A stretch of DNA of 64,000 nucleotides, taken from Cohnella phaseoli. GTDB lineage: Bacteria; Bacillota; Bacilli; Paenibacillales; Paenibacillaceae. The notes beneath the pieces are model-generated. The model was not told where the DNA came from and made no database searches. It was given only the letters and a program-made list of their open reading frames with translations. The position numbers were made by a program, and so were the translations under genes. Below, in pieces: positions 26,259-35,242 of the stretch (within the stretch, counting starts at the first letter, position 1; each line of letters opens with the position of its first letter). The stretch spans positions 62,001 through 126,000 of the forward strand of contig NZ_QRDZ01000022.1 in assembly GCF_003386235.1 (NCBI RefSeq), read 5' to 3'.

Positions 26259-28094
26259 TCATCCTTCCCGGTTATCCCGATGAGTCAGGTTTCTGATGCG
26301 AAGCATCCAGCGGTCTAGGCGAGTGCCGGAGATTCCCGGCAGCTCGCGCCATTCGTGCGGAGCGACGGCGCCTAGGGCGACGAGCGCCGCGGCGAAGACG
26401 GCGGCCCCGAGCGCGACGCCCGGCAGGGCGACGAGCAGGGCCGCCGCGCGCGCCGGCATAACGGCGGCGAACAGCCCGCCGAGGCCGTGCGCGAGCAGAG
26501 CGACCGCGGCCGCCATGGCGGCCAGCGCAGCGACGGAGCGCCACGCGAGCGGTGCGCGCGGGGCGGGCAGTTGGACGCGCTGGCGTAGGGACAGCGCGTT
26601 AAGGGTTGCGGCGATGGCGTAGGCGATCGCCATCGCTGCGGCGGCGCCTGCGATGCCGTGCTGCGGCACAAGGGCGACGTTGAGCGATAGCTTGAGCAGC
26701 GCGGCTGCCGCCAGGTTGACAGCCGGCGCTCGCAGTTCGCCTATGCCTTGCAGCAAAGCGGCGCTGACCGCTTGCAGCGTGCCACCGACCGCAGCCAGCC
26801 CGACGAGCGCCATTGCAACCGAGCCGCTATCGTCGCCGAATAGCGCCGTATTGATCGGCACGGCCAGAAGCGCCAGCCCCGCCGCAGCCGCGCAGCCGAA
26901 CCACCAGGCGAGCCGCAGCGCGAATCTCGCCCTCCCGGCCAGCTCCGCTTCGTCTCCGCGCGTCCTTGCCGCCGTGAGCGCCGGAACGAGCGCGGCTGCC
27001 GCCCCGGACACCCCCAGGACAACCAACTGCAGCAACGCCACGCCTCGGCTGTAGACGCCGAACTGGGCCAGCGCCCATTCCCCTCCCTGATCCAGCAGCC
27101 GGGGGATGGAGAATGCGTCGATCAGCGCGAACATCGGCGCAACGATCGACGCAGCCGCCACAGGCACGGCAACCCGAATAATCCGTTTCACCAGGGCGGC
27201 TCTCGGCTCTATCACCACTACGCGCCCGATCGGACTTCCTCCCGCCCCTCCATGCCTTTTCCCTACGGCGACCGTTTCCGCCGCCTTTCCCGCCGTTCCG
27301 AAGCTTTTCTTAGCTCCGCTCGAGCGAATCGGGATCGGCTGCCCCGGCTTGCGGCCTTCGCGGACGGAGATCGCCGCCATCACGAGCAGTCCCATTGCTG
27401 CGCCAGTTGCCAAACCGCCATGCACGGCCGCGGCCGTAGCGGAGGCCGACCAGGCTCCGTTCAAGGCGATCGCCAGCGCAACGAGCATAAACGCCACTCT
27501 GGCGATCTGTTCCGCGAGCTGGGACAACGCCGGCGCGAGCATCCGCATCCTGCCTTGGTGGTACCCCCTCAGCACAGCAGCAACAGGCGAGAACAACAGC
27601 GCCAACGAGGACATTCGAATGGCGGGAGCCGCCGCATCAAGTCCCATCCACTGGGCGAACGCGTCCGCCCCGAGCCAGAGCGCCGCGAACATGATCAATC
27701 CGATCAGCCCGATCAACGCTCCCGCCCAACGAACGATGCGTCTAGCGCCCTCTTCGTCGTCCTTCGCCGCCTTCTCGGCAACCAAAGCGCTAACCGCGAC
27801 CGGAATGCCCGCGGATGCGAGGGTCATCCACATGACCGCCAGCGCGTACACAGCCGTATACAGCCCGAACACTTCGTCTCCGGCCAAATTTTGCAGCGGA
27901 ATTTTCTGCAAAGTGCCGATCAGCTTAGCGAGCAGAGCCGCGCCTCCCAGCAAAGCGGCTCCTTGCATAAGCGCCTTTTTCCCAGAGCTTCCTGGGTTGC
28001 CTGGGTTGCCTGGATTGCCCGGATTTCCCGGACTTCCGGAAATTTCAGAGCCTCCCGAGCTATCCGAACTTCCGGTTCCATATTCGATTCGCAT
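26259..28094 (-). CDS. yabM: MATE/MOP-type polysaccharide flippase YabM (SpoVB-like)
   Basis: 611-aa membrane protein with about 14 predicted helices starting at MQGAALLGGAALLAKLIGTL (about residue 43), as in the SpoVB/YabM/MurJ-like exporters of lipid-linked glycans. Position between spoVT and mazG matches B. subtilis yabM. The cytoplasmic N-terminus is unusual: Ser/Gly-rich with four consecutive Gly-Asn-Pro units (about residues 23-35) encoded by a 9-bp tandem repeat. A GGGGAAA-like RBS supports ATG 28094, though starting near residue 43 would also leave a complete transporter. GC-rich even for this window, hence long spurious frames on the other strand. Confidence 0.88.
   Translation of the reverse strand: MRIEYGTGSSDSSGGSEISGSPGNPGNPGNPGNPGSSGKKALMQGAALLGGAALLAKLIGTLQKIPLQNLAGDEVFGLYTAVYALAVMWMTLASAGIPVAVSALVAEKAAKDDEEGARRIVRWAGALIGLIGLIMFAALWLGADAFAQWMGLDAAAPAIRMSSLALLFSPVAAVLRGYHQGRMRMLAPALSQLAEQIARVAFMLVALAIALNGAWSASATAAAVHGGLATGAAMGLLVMAAISVREGRKPGQPIPIRSSGAKKSFGTAGKAAETVAVGKRHGGAGGSPIGRVVVIEPRAALVKRIIRVAVPVAAASIVAPMFALIDAFSIPRLLDQGGEWALAQFGVYSRGVALLQLVVLGVSGAAAALVPALTAARTRGDEAELAGRARFALRLAWWFGCAAAAGLALLAVPINTALFGDDSGSVAMALVGLAAVGGTLQAVSAALLQGIGELRAPAVNLAAAALLKLSLNVALVPQHGIAGAAAAMAIAYAIAATLNALSLRQRVQLPAPRAPLAWRSVAALAAMAAAVALLAHGLGGLFAAVMPARAAALLVALPGVALGAAVFAAALVALGAVAPHEWRELPGISGTRLDRWMLRIRNLTHRDNREG
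27991..28035 (-). repeat. 9-bp tandem repeat encoding Gly-Asn-Pro units
   Basis: About five imperfect copies of a 9-bp unit (plus-strand form CCTGGGTTG / CCTGGATTG / CCCGGATTT) lie in frame inside yabM and encode a collagen-like GNP run. Length changes by slippage would stay in frame. Confidence 0.75.
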
Positions 28095-28277
28095 GACCGT
28101 TTCCCCATTCCTTGGCCGAAGCTTTGTTCGTCCGCAGGCTTATCCGTAATCTCTCCGTTCCCATTCCCGTGTCTTGATTATAAACGAAAGCCGCAAAGCA
28201 AAAAAGCTTCCCCAAGAACGGGGGTCAAGCCGTCCGGGAAAGCTTTTCGTTCGAACGCCTAAGCGTTCCTTTCTAAT

Positions 28278-28820
28278 TCACTGCTCCATCTGTTTCGCGA
28301 GGAAGCCCGCGGCCGTCTCGACCATTTTGCTCTCCATCGCGCCCATCTTCACCGCATCGTCCTTGCTGAGGAGCACGACCGTACCGATCGGATCTCCTCC
28401 CGCCACGATCGGCGCCGCCGCGAACGAGCTGATCGTTTCGGCTATGTCTCTGAGCATTTCGTGGCTGCCCGGGGAAGACTCCAAAATAATTTTGCGATTG
28501 TCCATGCAGTTCTCAAGCAGATTGCCGATCGCCTTGTCGATATACTCCTTCTTGGAGGCTCCTGCCACTGCAATGAACGTATCCCGGTCGGAGATCAAGG
28601 CGATATGTCCCGTGCTCTCGGACAGCGATTCGGCATATTCCTTGGCGAAATCGCCCAGCTCGCCGATTGGGGAATATTTTTTGAGGATAACTTCGCCATC
28701 GCGATCCACGAAAATTTCTAGCGGATCCCCTTCCCGAATGCGAAGGGTGCGACGAATTTCTTTGGGAATGACGACTCTTCCGAGGTCATCGATACGGCGT
28801 ACAATTCCGGTTGCTTTCAT
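28278..28820 (-). CDS. spoVT: Stage V sporulation transcription factor SpoVT
   Basis: 180 aa. N-terminal AbrB-type swapped-hairpin DNA-binding domain (MKATGIVRRIDDLGRVVIPK) and a C-terminal GAF-like domain (about residues 55-180), the known layout of SpoVT, which modulates sigma-G genes in the forespore. ATG 28820 is chosen from homology and the AAGTGGGG upstream; the frame is open further but that part is not protein-like. A sigma-G-type promoter lies at 28941-28970. Followed by yabM and mazG. Confidence 0.96.
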   Translation of the reverse strand: MKATGIVRRIDDLGRVVIPKEIRRTLRIREGDPLEIFVDRDGEVILKKYSPIGELGDFAKEYAESLSESTGHIALISDRDTFIAVAGASKKEYIDKAIGNLLENCMDNRKIILESSPGSHEMLRDIAETISSFAAAPIVAGGDPIGTVVLLSKDDAVKMGAMESKMVETAAGFLAKQMEQ

Positions 28821-28940
28821 GGTCGTGTTGCCCCACTTTCGTAGATGTATTCGCTCTGCTGCTGCCGCCGGCACGAACGCGTTGCCGGCCTTTATGACGA
28901 ACCTTGAACATTCGGAAAAAGGTGTCTCGAATCGTAAGGG

Positions 28941-28970
28941 TAGTATTCAACCTCTCCCATTTTCTTATGC
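28941..28970 (-). promoter_or_regulatory. Putative sigma-G promoter of spoVT
   Basis: On the minus strand GCATA (28966-28970), 18 bp, then AATACTA (28941-28947) fits the sigma-G consensus gHATR-N17/18-cATWHTA except for the weakly conserved first -10 base. B. subtilis spoVT is transcribed by sigma-G. About 120 nt upstream of the start codon. Confidence 0.6.
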
Positions 28971-29064
28971 GTTCGCCCTTCGCTGGAGGAATCATCCAAC
29001 CCAAGATTAGGTCGGAACGCTCGATCTTCTTTGGCCTCTTTCTATCCCGAATAGAAAAAAAAGC

Positions 29065-29105
29065 GTCCGAAGCTTCGTCGCATGGTCGCGGTCGAAGCTT
29101 CGGAC
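29065..29105 (-). terminator. Terminator after the peptidyl-prolyl isomerase gene
   Basis: Perfect 13-bp arms GTCCGAAGCTTCG / CGAAGCTTCGGAC, followed on the minus strand by GCTTTTTTTT. Ends the mfd-isomerase transcript before spoVT. Confidence 0.93.
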
Positions 29106-29113
29106 ACGTTTAC

Positions 29114-30214
29114 TTATTGCGCGGATGCAGACGCCGATGGCGAGGCTGCCGGGGATTCGGACCCCGATGCGCTTGGCGACTCTGCCGGGGATTCGGATCC
29201 CGATGCGCTTGGCGATGCAGACGGCTCCTGCGGCAGCGTGACGACGATGCCCAGCTTGTCCTGTTCGCTAACGATGAATTCGTTCAGTTTGGTCGAAGAA
29301 AGCTCCATTTTGATCGAATCCTTGGACTCCTCGGACAGCTTGTCCACGGAAGTCACTTCCTCGCGGCTCTCGACCTTCATGACGTGATAACCGAATTGCG
29401 TCTTGACCGGCTCGCCGATCTCGCCGATCGGCTGCGTATTCGCCGCTTCCTTAAATTCGGCAACCCAGCCTCCAGCAGCTTGTTTCTCGTACAGACCGCC
29501 GTTATCCTTGGAGCCGGTGTCCGTGGAATACTCCTTGGCCAGAGCATTCCAATCTCCGCCGGCTTCAAGCTTGGCCTTTACTTCGTTAGCCGTTTTCAGC
29601 GCTTCCTCTTCGGTTTTCAGCTCCTCACCCGTGTTGGGATCGGACGTTCCGATCAGAATATGACGAACAGTAACGACGTTAAAGTCGGACGGCGCTTTGT
29701 CAAACTCCGCCTTGATTTCTTCGTCGGTTACCTTGCCTTTGAATTCATCGCCTTTGGCCGAATAATACGATTGGAATTTCAGCGTTTCCTCGTAGAAATT
29801 AACCATATCGTCTACGGTAAGGTTGTTTTCCTTCATTTGCGTTTTGAGCTCCGGCTGCGTATTGCGCGCCTTCTCTACATTTTCCTTAAACGTCTTGATT
29901 TCCGTCTTGACCTTGTCCTTCTCTTCGTTGGAGATCTGCTCTCCGAGCACCTTCGTCACAATGTACTGCTTAACCAGCTGCTCCTTGATCTGCGGAATAG
30001 ACGCGTACATGGCGATCTGGTTGTTGCCGCTCAAAAGCTGAAAAGCGATATACTTCTCAAAGTCTTGATCCGTGACTTGCCCGCCATTGTTGTAGGTAGC
30101 GATGACGGTTTCCTTCTCTTTCTTGCCGCACGCGGACATCAGTGCGACCAGCATGACCGCCGCCAGCGCCAACAGAGCCAGCCGACGATACGGCATGCTT
30201 CTATGTTGCAACAT
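29114..30214 (-). CDS. Peptidyl-prolyl cis-trans isomerase lipoprotein (PrsA/SurA type)
   Basis: 366-aa extracytoplasmic foldase. Signal peptide with lipobox LMSAC (Cys near residue 29), a SurA-like N-terminal helical region, then a parvulin PPIase domain (about 175-270: VRHILIGTSDPNTGEEL, LAKEYSTDTGSKDNGGLYEK, IGEPVKTQFGYHVMKV). ATG 30214 follows GGGGGA and overlaps the end of mfd by 14 nt. The C-terminus (last about 35 aa) is a low-complexity Ser/Ala/Pro/Glu tail containing SPSASGSESPA twice, absent from B. subtilis PrsA. Sits between mfd and spoVT, where B. subtilis has no such gene. Confidence 0.92.
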   Translation of the reverse strand: MLQHRSMPYRRLALLALAAVMLVALMSACGKKEKETVIATYNNGGQVTDQDFEKYIAFQLLSGNNQIAMYASIPQIKEQLVKQYIVTKVLGEQISNEEKDKVKTEIKTFKENVEKARNTQPELKTQMKENNLTVDDMVNFYEETLKFQSYYSAKGDEFKGKVTDEEIKAEFDKAPSDFNVVTVRHILIGTSDPNTGEELKTEEEALKTANEVKAKLEAGGDWNALAKEYSTDTGSKDNGGLYEKQAAGGWVAEFKEAANTQPIGEIGEPVKTQFGYHVMKVESREEVTSVDKLSEESKDSIKMELSSTKLNEFIVSEQDKLGIVVTLPQEPSASPSASGSESPAESPSASGSESPAASPSASASAQ

Positions 30215-33200
30215 CCTGTAGTTCCCCCTTCGATTTTGTCGCTTCTTTGTATTGTACCAGAAAATCCTCAAGGAACGCTAATAGAGCGTTCTCGTCAAGT
30301 CCCCGCGCTTTCATGCGGATTACAGGCTGCTGCTCGCCCAAGGCGAATACGACGCGCCCTTGCAGCTTCGCCTCCAACGGCTTCAGCTTCTTCTCGTCGA
30401 TGTCGGCGCGACGGCGTTCCTCCAGCTTTAACGTCACGTCGTCTCCGCGGCGGACGATCGATTCGATTCCGTACTTGCGCCCGTATACCTTCAGTCTGGC
30501 GACCGCCATCAGATTGAGCACGGCTTTAGGCGGCTCTCCGAAACGGTCGATCAGCTCCTCGAACAGCTCCTCCACATCTTCCAGCGAAGCGGCGGCGGCG
30601 ACTTTCTTATAGATTTCGATTTTCTGAATGCTGTCGTAAATATACTCGGGAGGCAGATAGGCGTCGACGCCTAAATCGAGCTGCGTGTTCACCGGACGCG
30701 GCGGCTGCACATCTCCGCCGAGCTGCAGCTTGCGGCTCTGAATTTCCTCTGCGAGCATCTGGGAATACAGATCGAAGCCGACCGATGCGATAAAGCCGTG
30801 CTGTTCCGCTCCGAGCAGGTTGCCGGCGCCGCGAATGGACAAGTCGCGCATAGCGATCTTGAAGCCCGATCCGAGCTCGGTAAACTCCTTAATCGATTGC
30901 AGACGCTTCTCCGCGACCTCCGTCAGCACTTTGTCCCGCTGATAGGTAAAGTAGGCATAAGCGATCCGATTAGACCGCCCCACTCGTCCGCGCAGCTGGT
31001 AGAGCTGCGACAGCCCCATTTTATCCGCATCGTGCACAATGAGCGTATTGACGTTCGGGATATCGACCCCAGTCTCGATTATGCTTGTGCTGACGAGTAC
31101 GTCGTATTCCCCGTCCAGGAAATCGAGTATCGTTCTCTCCAATTCCTGCTCCGACATCTGGCCGTGAGCGACGGCGATTCTGGCGTCGGGCACAAGCGCG
31201 CTGATCTGCTCGGCCGCCTGATAGATGCCCTGCACCCGATTGAACAAATAATAAACTTGCCCGTCGCGGGCCAGTTCTCGCTCGATCGCCTCGCGGACAA
31301 GCGTCGCACTGTATTCGACGACATAGGTTTGCACCGGGAATCGGTTCTCCGGCGGCGTCTCGATGACGGACAAATCTCTTACGCCCAGCATCGACATGTG
31401 AAGCGTGCGCGGAATCGGCGTCGCCGTCAACGTCAGCACGTCTACATTCGTCTTCAGCTTCTTCAGCTTCTCTTTATGCGTGACGCCGAAGCGCTGCTCC
31501 TCGTCCACGATCAGCAGTCCAAGCTCCTTGAACACGATATCCTGGGACAGAATTCGATGCGTTCCGATCACGACGTCGACCGTTCCCGCCTTTAGCCCTT
31601 TGATCGTCTCCGTCTGCTCCTTGCGGCTCCGGAACCGGCTCAACACCTTGATATTAAACGGATAGCCGGAGAAGCGCTCGCGGAAGGTCTCGAAGTGCTG
31701 CTGCGCCAATATCGTCGTCGGCACAAGCACGGCTACCTGCTTGCCCTCGATCGCAGCCTTGAACGCGGCGCGGATCGCCACCTCCGTCTTGCCGTAGCCG
31801 ACGTCTCCGCACAGCAAACGATCCATCGGACGCGGCGTCTGCATATCCTTCTTGATCTCCCGGATCGCCCGCAGCTGGTCCGTCGTCTCTTCGTACGGGA
31901 ACATCTCTTCGAATTCCTGCTGATACGGCGTATCCTCTCCGAAGCCGAAGCCGGTCGTCGCCTGCCGCTCCGCATACAGCTTGATCAGATCGTCCGCGAT
32001 GTCCTGTACGGATGAGCGAACCTTGGATTTCGCCCGGTTCCACTCCGAGCCTCCGAGCTTGCTGACCTTTGGCTCCTTCTCCTCGTTGCCCACATACTTC
32101 TGGATCAGATCGAACTGCTCCACAGGTACGGAAAGACGATCTCCCCCCGCATAGACGATATGGAGATAATCTTTGTGAATGCCGCCGACTTCCAACGTTC
32201 CGATACCCAAATATTTGCCGATGCCATGGTTTTGGTGCACGACGAAGTCGCCCACCTTCAGCTCGGTGTAGCTCTTGAGACGCTCGGCGTTATCGAGATG
32301 GCGATCGACCCGTCTAGCCTTGCGCTGCTTCTGCGTGAACATCTCGCCTTCGGTAATGACGACGAGCTTGATCGAAGGCAGCTCGAAGCCGCTTTGCAGG
32401 TTTCCTTGCAAAATTTCCGGCGGCTCGATCTGATAGTCGTCCAGTACCCTTCTCATCCGCTCGGCCCGCTCAGCGTTGCCCGCAAGCATCAAAATCCGAA
32501 CGCCGCTCTTGCGCCAGCGCTCGGTCTCCGCCTTCAGCACGTTCATCTGTCCATGAAAGTTCTGCATGGAACGACAGACGAAGTTGATAATATTTTGCGG
32601 TTGCGTATGCGGAATCTGCCTGACGAAGAGCGACAGGTAGACGATTTGAAACGCTTTCGGATACAGCGCCTGCTCCGCAGAAACAGCCAGCGCAAAACCG
32701 GGCAGCGATTTGCCCTGCTGCAGCAGATGGGTCGCCCACTCCGATTCGTCGCGTTCCAGCTGACGCGCGGTTTCACCGAGTCTGTTCGGTTCGTCCATCA
32801 GCAGAATCGTATCTTTAGGCATATAGTCCAGCAGCGTCTGGCGCTCCGGATAAAGCAGAGAGATGTACTTGTAAATCTCGGGAAAATAAACGCGCTGGCG
32901 CAAAAGCTCAATTTCTCGGGAAATTTCCGAGCTTAACTTCTCCTTGGCCTGGCGGTCGGTCATTCGCTCCAACTGCTTGTCGAGCAAATCCCGCGCATGC
33001 TGAGCCGCATTCTGGAATCTTCTCTCGACGGCGATCCACTCTCGGCTCGGCCGCACGGTATAAGACTCCAGCTTCTCGATCGACCGCTGATCGGCCGGAT
33101 CGAACGTGCGAATGGAATCGATCTCATCGTCGAACCATTCCACCCGGCAAGCAAGCGCAGAAGCGAGCGGGAAGAAATCGACGATGCCCCCGCGCACGCT

Positions 33201-33722
33201 CATATGGCCTTTCTGCTCGACCCGATCGACTCTCTCGTAGCCAAGCTCGACCATTCTATGCAGAAACTGTTCCATCGGCAGATTCTCTCCGACGCGCAGC
33301 ACGATATGCGCTTCCGACATCGTCTGCCGATCCGGAAGAAATCTCCGAACCCCGGCGAACGGCACGACAATAACGCCGCGGAAGCCATCCGCAAGCTTGA
33401 GTATGGAGTCCAGCCTCCGCGCCGACGTTTCGGGGCTTGAGATCGCGGTTTCTGCGGCGATCAGCTCATTGGCGGGATACAGCAGCACCTCGTCCGCCGA
33501 TAAGCATTCTTGCAAATCGTCGGCAATTTTCTGAGCCGAAAACATATTGTGCGTCACGATGAGAATCGGTCGCTTCAGCTCGCGGTACATTCCGGCGATC
33601 GCCACTTGTCGGGCGGAGCCGGACAAGCCGGCGACGAGTTGCTCCCGCATTCCGCTTTGCAGTCCTTGAATGACGCTAATAAGATCGGGATCTTTAACGA
33701 GTGATTGGATTAACGGATTCAT
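30201..33722 (-). CDS. mfd: Transcription-repair coupling factor Mfd
   Basis: 1173-aa ATP-dependent translocase that removes stalled RNA polymerase at lesions and recruits UvrA. Order: UvrB-like N-terminal modules (to about 350), RNA-polymerase-interacting CarD-like domain (LKVGDFVVHQNHGIGKYLGI, about 495-515), RecG-like helicase with Walker A LLCGDVGYGKTEVAIRA and DEEQRFGV box, and the TRCF C-terminal domain (to about 1150). Length agrees with B. subtilis Mfd (1177). GAGGGG lies before ATG 33722. Downstream of fin as in B. subtilis. Confidence 0.98.
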   Translation of the reverse strand: MNPLIQSLVKDPDLISVIQGLQSGMREQLVAGLSGSARQVAIAGMYRELKRPILIVTHNMFSAQKIADDLQECLSADEVLLYPANELIAAETAISSPETSARRLDSILKLADGFRGVIVVPFAGVRRFLPDRQTMSEAHIVLRVGENLPMEQFLHRMVELGYERVDRVEQKGHMSVRGGIVDFFPLASALACRVEWFDDEIDSIRTFDPADQRSIEKLESYTVRPSREWIAVERRFQNAAQHARDLLDKQLERMTDRQAKEKLSSEISREIELLRQRVYFPEIYKYISLLYPERQTLLDYMPKDTILLMDEPNRLGETARQLERDESEWATHLLQQGKSLPGFALAVSAEQALYPKAFQIVYLSLFVRQIPHTQPQNIINFVCRSMQNFHGQMNVLKAETERWRKSGVRILMLAGNAERAERMRRVLDDYQIEPPEILQGNLQSGFELPSIKLVVITEGEMFTQKQRKARRVDRHLDNAERLKSYTELKVGDFVVHQNHGIGKYLGIGTLEVGGIHKDYLHIVYAGGDRLSVPVEQFDLIQKYVGNEEKEPKVSKLGGSEWNRAKSKVRSSVQDIADDLIKLYAERQATTGFGFGEDTPYQQEFEEMFPYEETTDQLRAIREIKKDMQTPRPMDRLLCGDVGYGKTEVAIRAAFKAAIEGKQVAVLVPTTILAQQHFETFRERFSGYPFNIKVLSRFRSRKEQTETIKGLKAGTVDVVIGTHRILSQDIVFKELGLLIVDEEQRFGVTHKEKLKKLKTNVDVLTLTATPIPRTLHMSMLGVRDLSVIETPPENRFPVQTYVVEYSATLVREAIERELARDGQVYYLFNRVQGIYQAAEQISALVPDARIAVAHGQMSEQELERTILDFLDGEYDVLVSTSIIETGVDIPNVNTLIVHDADKMGLSQLYQLRGRVGRSNRIAYAYFTYQRDKVLTEVAEKRLQSIKEFTELGSGFKIAMRDLSIRGAGNLLGAEQHGFIASVGFDLYSQMLAEEIQSRKLQLGGDVQPPRPVNTQLDLGVDAYLPPEYIYDSIQKIEIYKKVAAAASLEDVEELFEELIDRFGEPPKAVLNLMAVARLKVYGRKYGIESIVRRGDDVTLKLEERRRADIDEKKLKPLEAKLQGRVVFALGEQQPVIRMKARGLDENALLAFLEDFLVQYKEATKSKGELQDVAT

Positions 33723-33798
33723 GGCATTTCCCCTCTCCGAAACAACCTTCCACGTATCTACTGCTTATTTCAAATCGCGCCCTGGAAATCAAGAAAAA

Positions 33799-33821
33799 AG
33801 CCCCGGCACAAGCCAAGGACT
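33799..33821 (-). terminator. Terminator after fin
   Basis: On the minus strand AGTCCTTGGC-TTGT-GCCGGGGCT forms a stem (with G-U pairs and one bulge) followed by six Ts. It lies 35 bp after the fin stop and would partly insulate mfd. Confidence 0.6.
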
Positions 33822-33855
33822 CCTGGAGGATGTCGAAACGCGATGCTTTCGGCGC

Positions 33856-34086
33856 TTACTGCAACGGATTGGACAGCAACGCAAGCTCGGGATTCGCGTC
33901 CAGCGTCTGACTGCAATAGTCGCAGATTACCCGTACGGTCACGTCCCCGTTGGAATTATACGCTATTATACGCTTTCGCTCACCGGGGGTCAAGAATTGC
34001 AGACCCAGCCGATACTCGCCTACCTCCGAATGGTCGAAGCTTCCCAACGGCATGCCGCAATGGCGGCAAATATAGTTCACAGTCAT
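33856..34086 (-). CDS. fin: Anti-sigma-F factor Fin
   Basis: 76 aa, the same length as B. subtilis Fin (YabK), which inhibits sigma-F in the forespore to allow the switch to sigma-G. Two zinc-binding CxxC pairs (ICRHCG at the start; VICDYCSQ near residue 57). ATG 34086 is preferred: GGGAGG lies 7 nt upstream and homology begins there. Located between pth and mfd as in B. subtilis. Confidence 0.93.
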   Translation of the reverse strand: MTVNYICRHCGMPLGSFDHSEVGEYRLGLQFLTPGERKRIIAYNSNGDVTVRVICDYCSQTLDANPELALLSNPLQ

Positions 34087-34182
34087 AGCTATGCCTCCCG
34101 GAGTGAGCATATGCGGTATCCCGCATTTCTCTTTCCAGTATTCCCGCAAACCGTCTCTTTAATAATAGGCCGTTCAAAAAGG

Positions 34183-34749
34183 TCAGCCTTTCGCGTTATA
34201 CTTCGCCATCGTCTGCTCGAACGTATGCGTCAGGGCGTATTCAATCGCATCGCACGCTTCTTCTATCGAACGCTGAAGCGGCTCTTTCTCCGACTTCGCG
34301 AAGCCCGAGAGGACGTAGTCGGAGATGGCCCATCCCGGCTCAGGCCTGGATATGCCGACGCGCACCCGATTAAAAGTCTGCGTGTTGAGATGCTGAATAA
34401 TCGACTTGATGCCGTTATGCCCGCCTGGACTTCCTTGATATCTGAGCCGAATACGGCCAACCTCGGTATCCAGATCGTCATAGACGACGATTAAATCTTC
34501 CGGCTTCGCCTTATAGAAATCCATGAAGGCTCTTAACGACTCGCCCGACAAATTCATATAGGTCATCGGTTTTAAGAGCGCGACCTTCACGTCTCCAACC
34601 TTCGCCTCGCCCGTCAACGCCTTGAATTTCTGCGCAGTCACATCCGTGTTAAACCTTCGAGCCAGCTCGTCAATAACCATAAAGCCCGCATTGTGCCGAG
34701 TACTTGCGTAAGTCGAGCCCGGATTTCCCAATCCGACAATCCAACGCAT
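34183..34749 (-). CDS. pth: Peptidyl-tRNA hydrolase (SpoVC)
   Basis: 188 aa. Releases tRNA from prematurely dropped peptidyl-tRNA. Family motifs: WIVGLGNPGSTYASTRHNAG with the catalytic His, MTYMNLSGE, VVYDDLDTEVGRIRLR and GSPGGHNGIKSI. ATG 34749 is selected because AGGA lies 8 nt upstream and the family starts M-(x)-IVGLGNPG. Between rplY and fin as in B. subtilis. Confidence 0.97.
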   Translation of the reverse strand: MRWIVGLGNPGSTYASTRHNAGFMVIDELARRFNTDVTAQKFKALTGEAKVGDVKVALLKPMTYMNLSGESLRAFMDFYKAKPEDLIVVYDDLDTEVGRIRLRYQGSPGGHNGIKSIIQHLNTQTFNRVRVGISRPEPGWAISDYVLSGFAKSEKEPLQRSIEEACDAIEYALTHTFEQTMAKYNAKG

Positions 34750-34875
34750 AAAGATTTCCTCCAAATCCGAACATTTTCGCCATATTTACTTAAGAAAATA
34801 GAATTCCTATGCAACGAAAGCCTGTTGCCGCGTGTCTTATCTAATACAGATTCCGAGAAAGCGAGTTGAATTGAT

Positions 34876-35076
34876 GTGTACATGAACGGCCAGATGATTT
34901 ATGACGACCAGCATTTCCTGGATCATATGTCTTCTCAAGTTCCGGTGCAGATTTATTGCGGAAGGCGTCACAGCGATATTGGTTTTATCGAATATTATGG
35001 CAAAGAATTCGTTCAGGTCAACAATATTTTCTACAACCGCAGGCAATTTACCTTCGTCTCTCGCCCGGGTTACTGA
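34876..35076 (+). CDS. Small hypothetical protein (about 66 aa)
   Basis: Plus-strand frame in the gap between pth and rplY, opposite in direction to both. Starts GTG 34876 or ATG 34882; no strong RBS. The product (QMIYDDQHFLDHM ... RRHSDIGFIEYYGKEFVQVN ... FTFVSRPGY) looks like a small beta-barrel: an IGFIEYYG strand and VQVNNIFYN strand are suggestive. The codon pattern is protein-like and the frame ends just before a hairpin pair. No family recognised. Confidence 0.55.
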   Translation: MYMNGQMIYDDQHFLDHMSSQVPVQIYCGRRHSDIGFIEYYGKEFVQVNNIFYNRRQFTFVSRPGY

Positions 35077-35154
35077 GTCAACGGGGTGAGCGGCCGACTG
35101 GAGCAGGAGGCTTCGGTATGCCGCTTTCAACATATTCCCTTTGTTTTACGGACG

Positions 35155-35212
35155 GGCCTTCTTGCCATGCCGCCTCCCCCTGCTGCATGACAAGAAGGCC
35201 GCGCATAGCGCG
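35155..35212. terminator. Bidirectional hairpin between the 66-aa gene and rplY
   Basis: GGCCTTCTTG (35155-35164) pairs with CAAGAAGGCC (35191-35200). The latter also overlaps a GGCC-GCGC / GCGC-GACC hairpin (35197-35212). The convergent neighbours and symmetry suggest termination in both directions, although U-runs are weak. Confidence 0.5.
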
Positions 35213-35242
35213 ACCTCTTCGCAATCTTCCGACAGCCTTCCT

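Noticed and set aside
27106..28262. Long plus-strand reading frames (about 340 aa) opposite yabM
   Set aside because: They are antisense to a clear membrane transporter in very GC-rich DNA, have no RBS and give Ala/Ser/Pro-rich or Arg-rich low-complexity sequence typical of shadow frames.
29114..29230. Direct repeats that could suggest a CRISPR array
   Set aside because: Only two imperfect units, in frame inside a coding sequence, with no spacers or cas genes. No CRISPR array was found anywhere in the window.
28904..30517. 537-aa plus-strand frame
   Set aside because: It runs antisense across the PPIase gene, its terminator and the end of mfd; the translation is Leu/Arg-rich without domain features.
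34173..34182. GTTCAAAAAG resembling an end of the palindromic repeat
   Set aside because: Only the first 10 bases match, no inner blocks or second end follow, and it abuts the pth stop codon.
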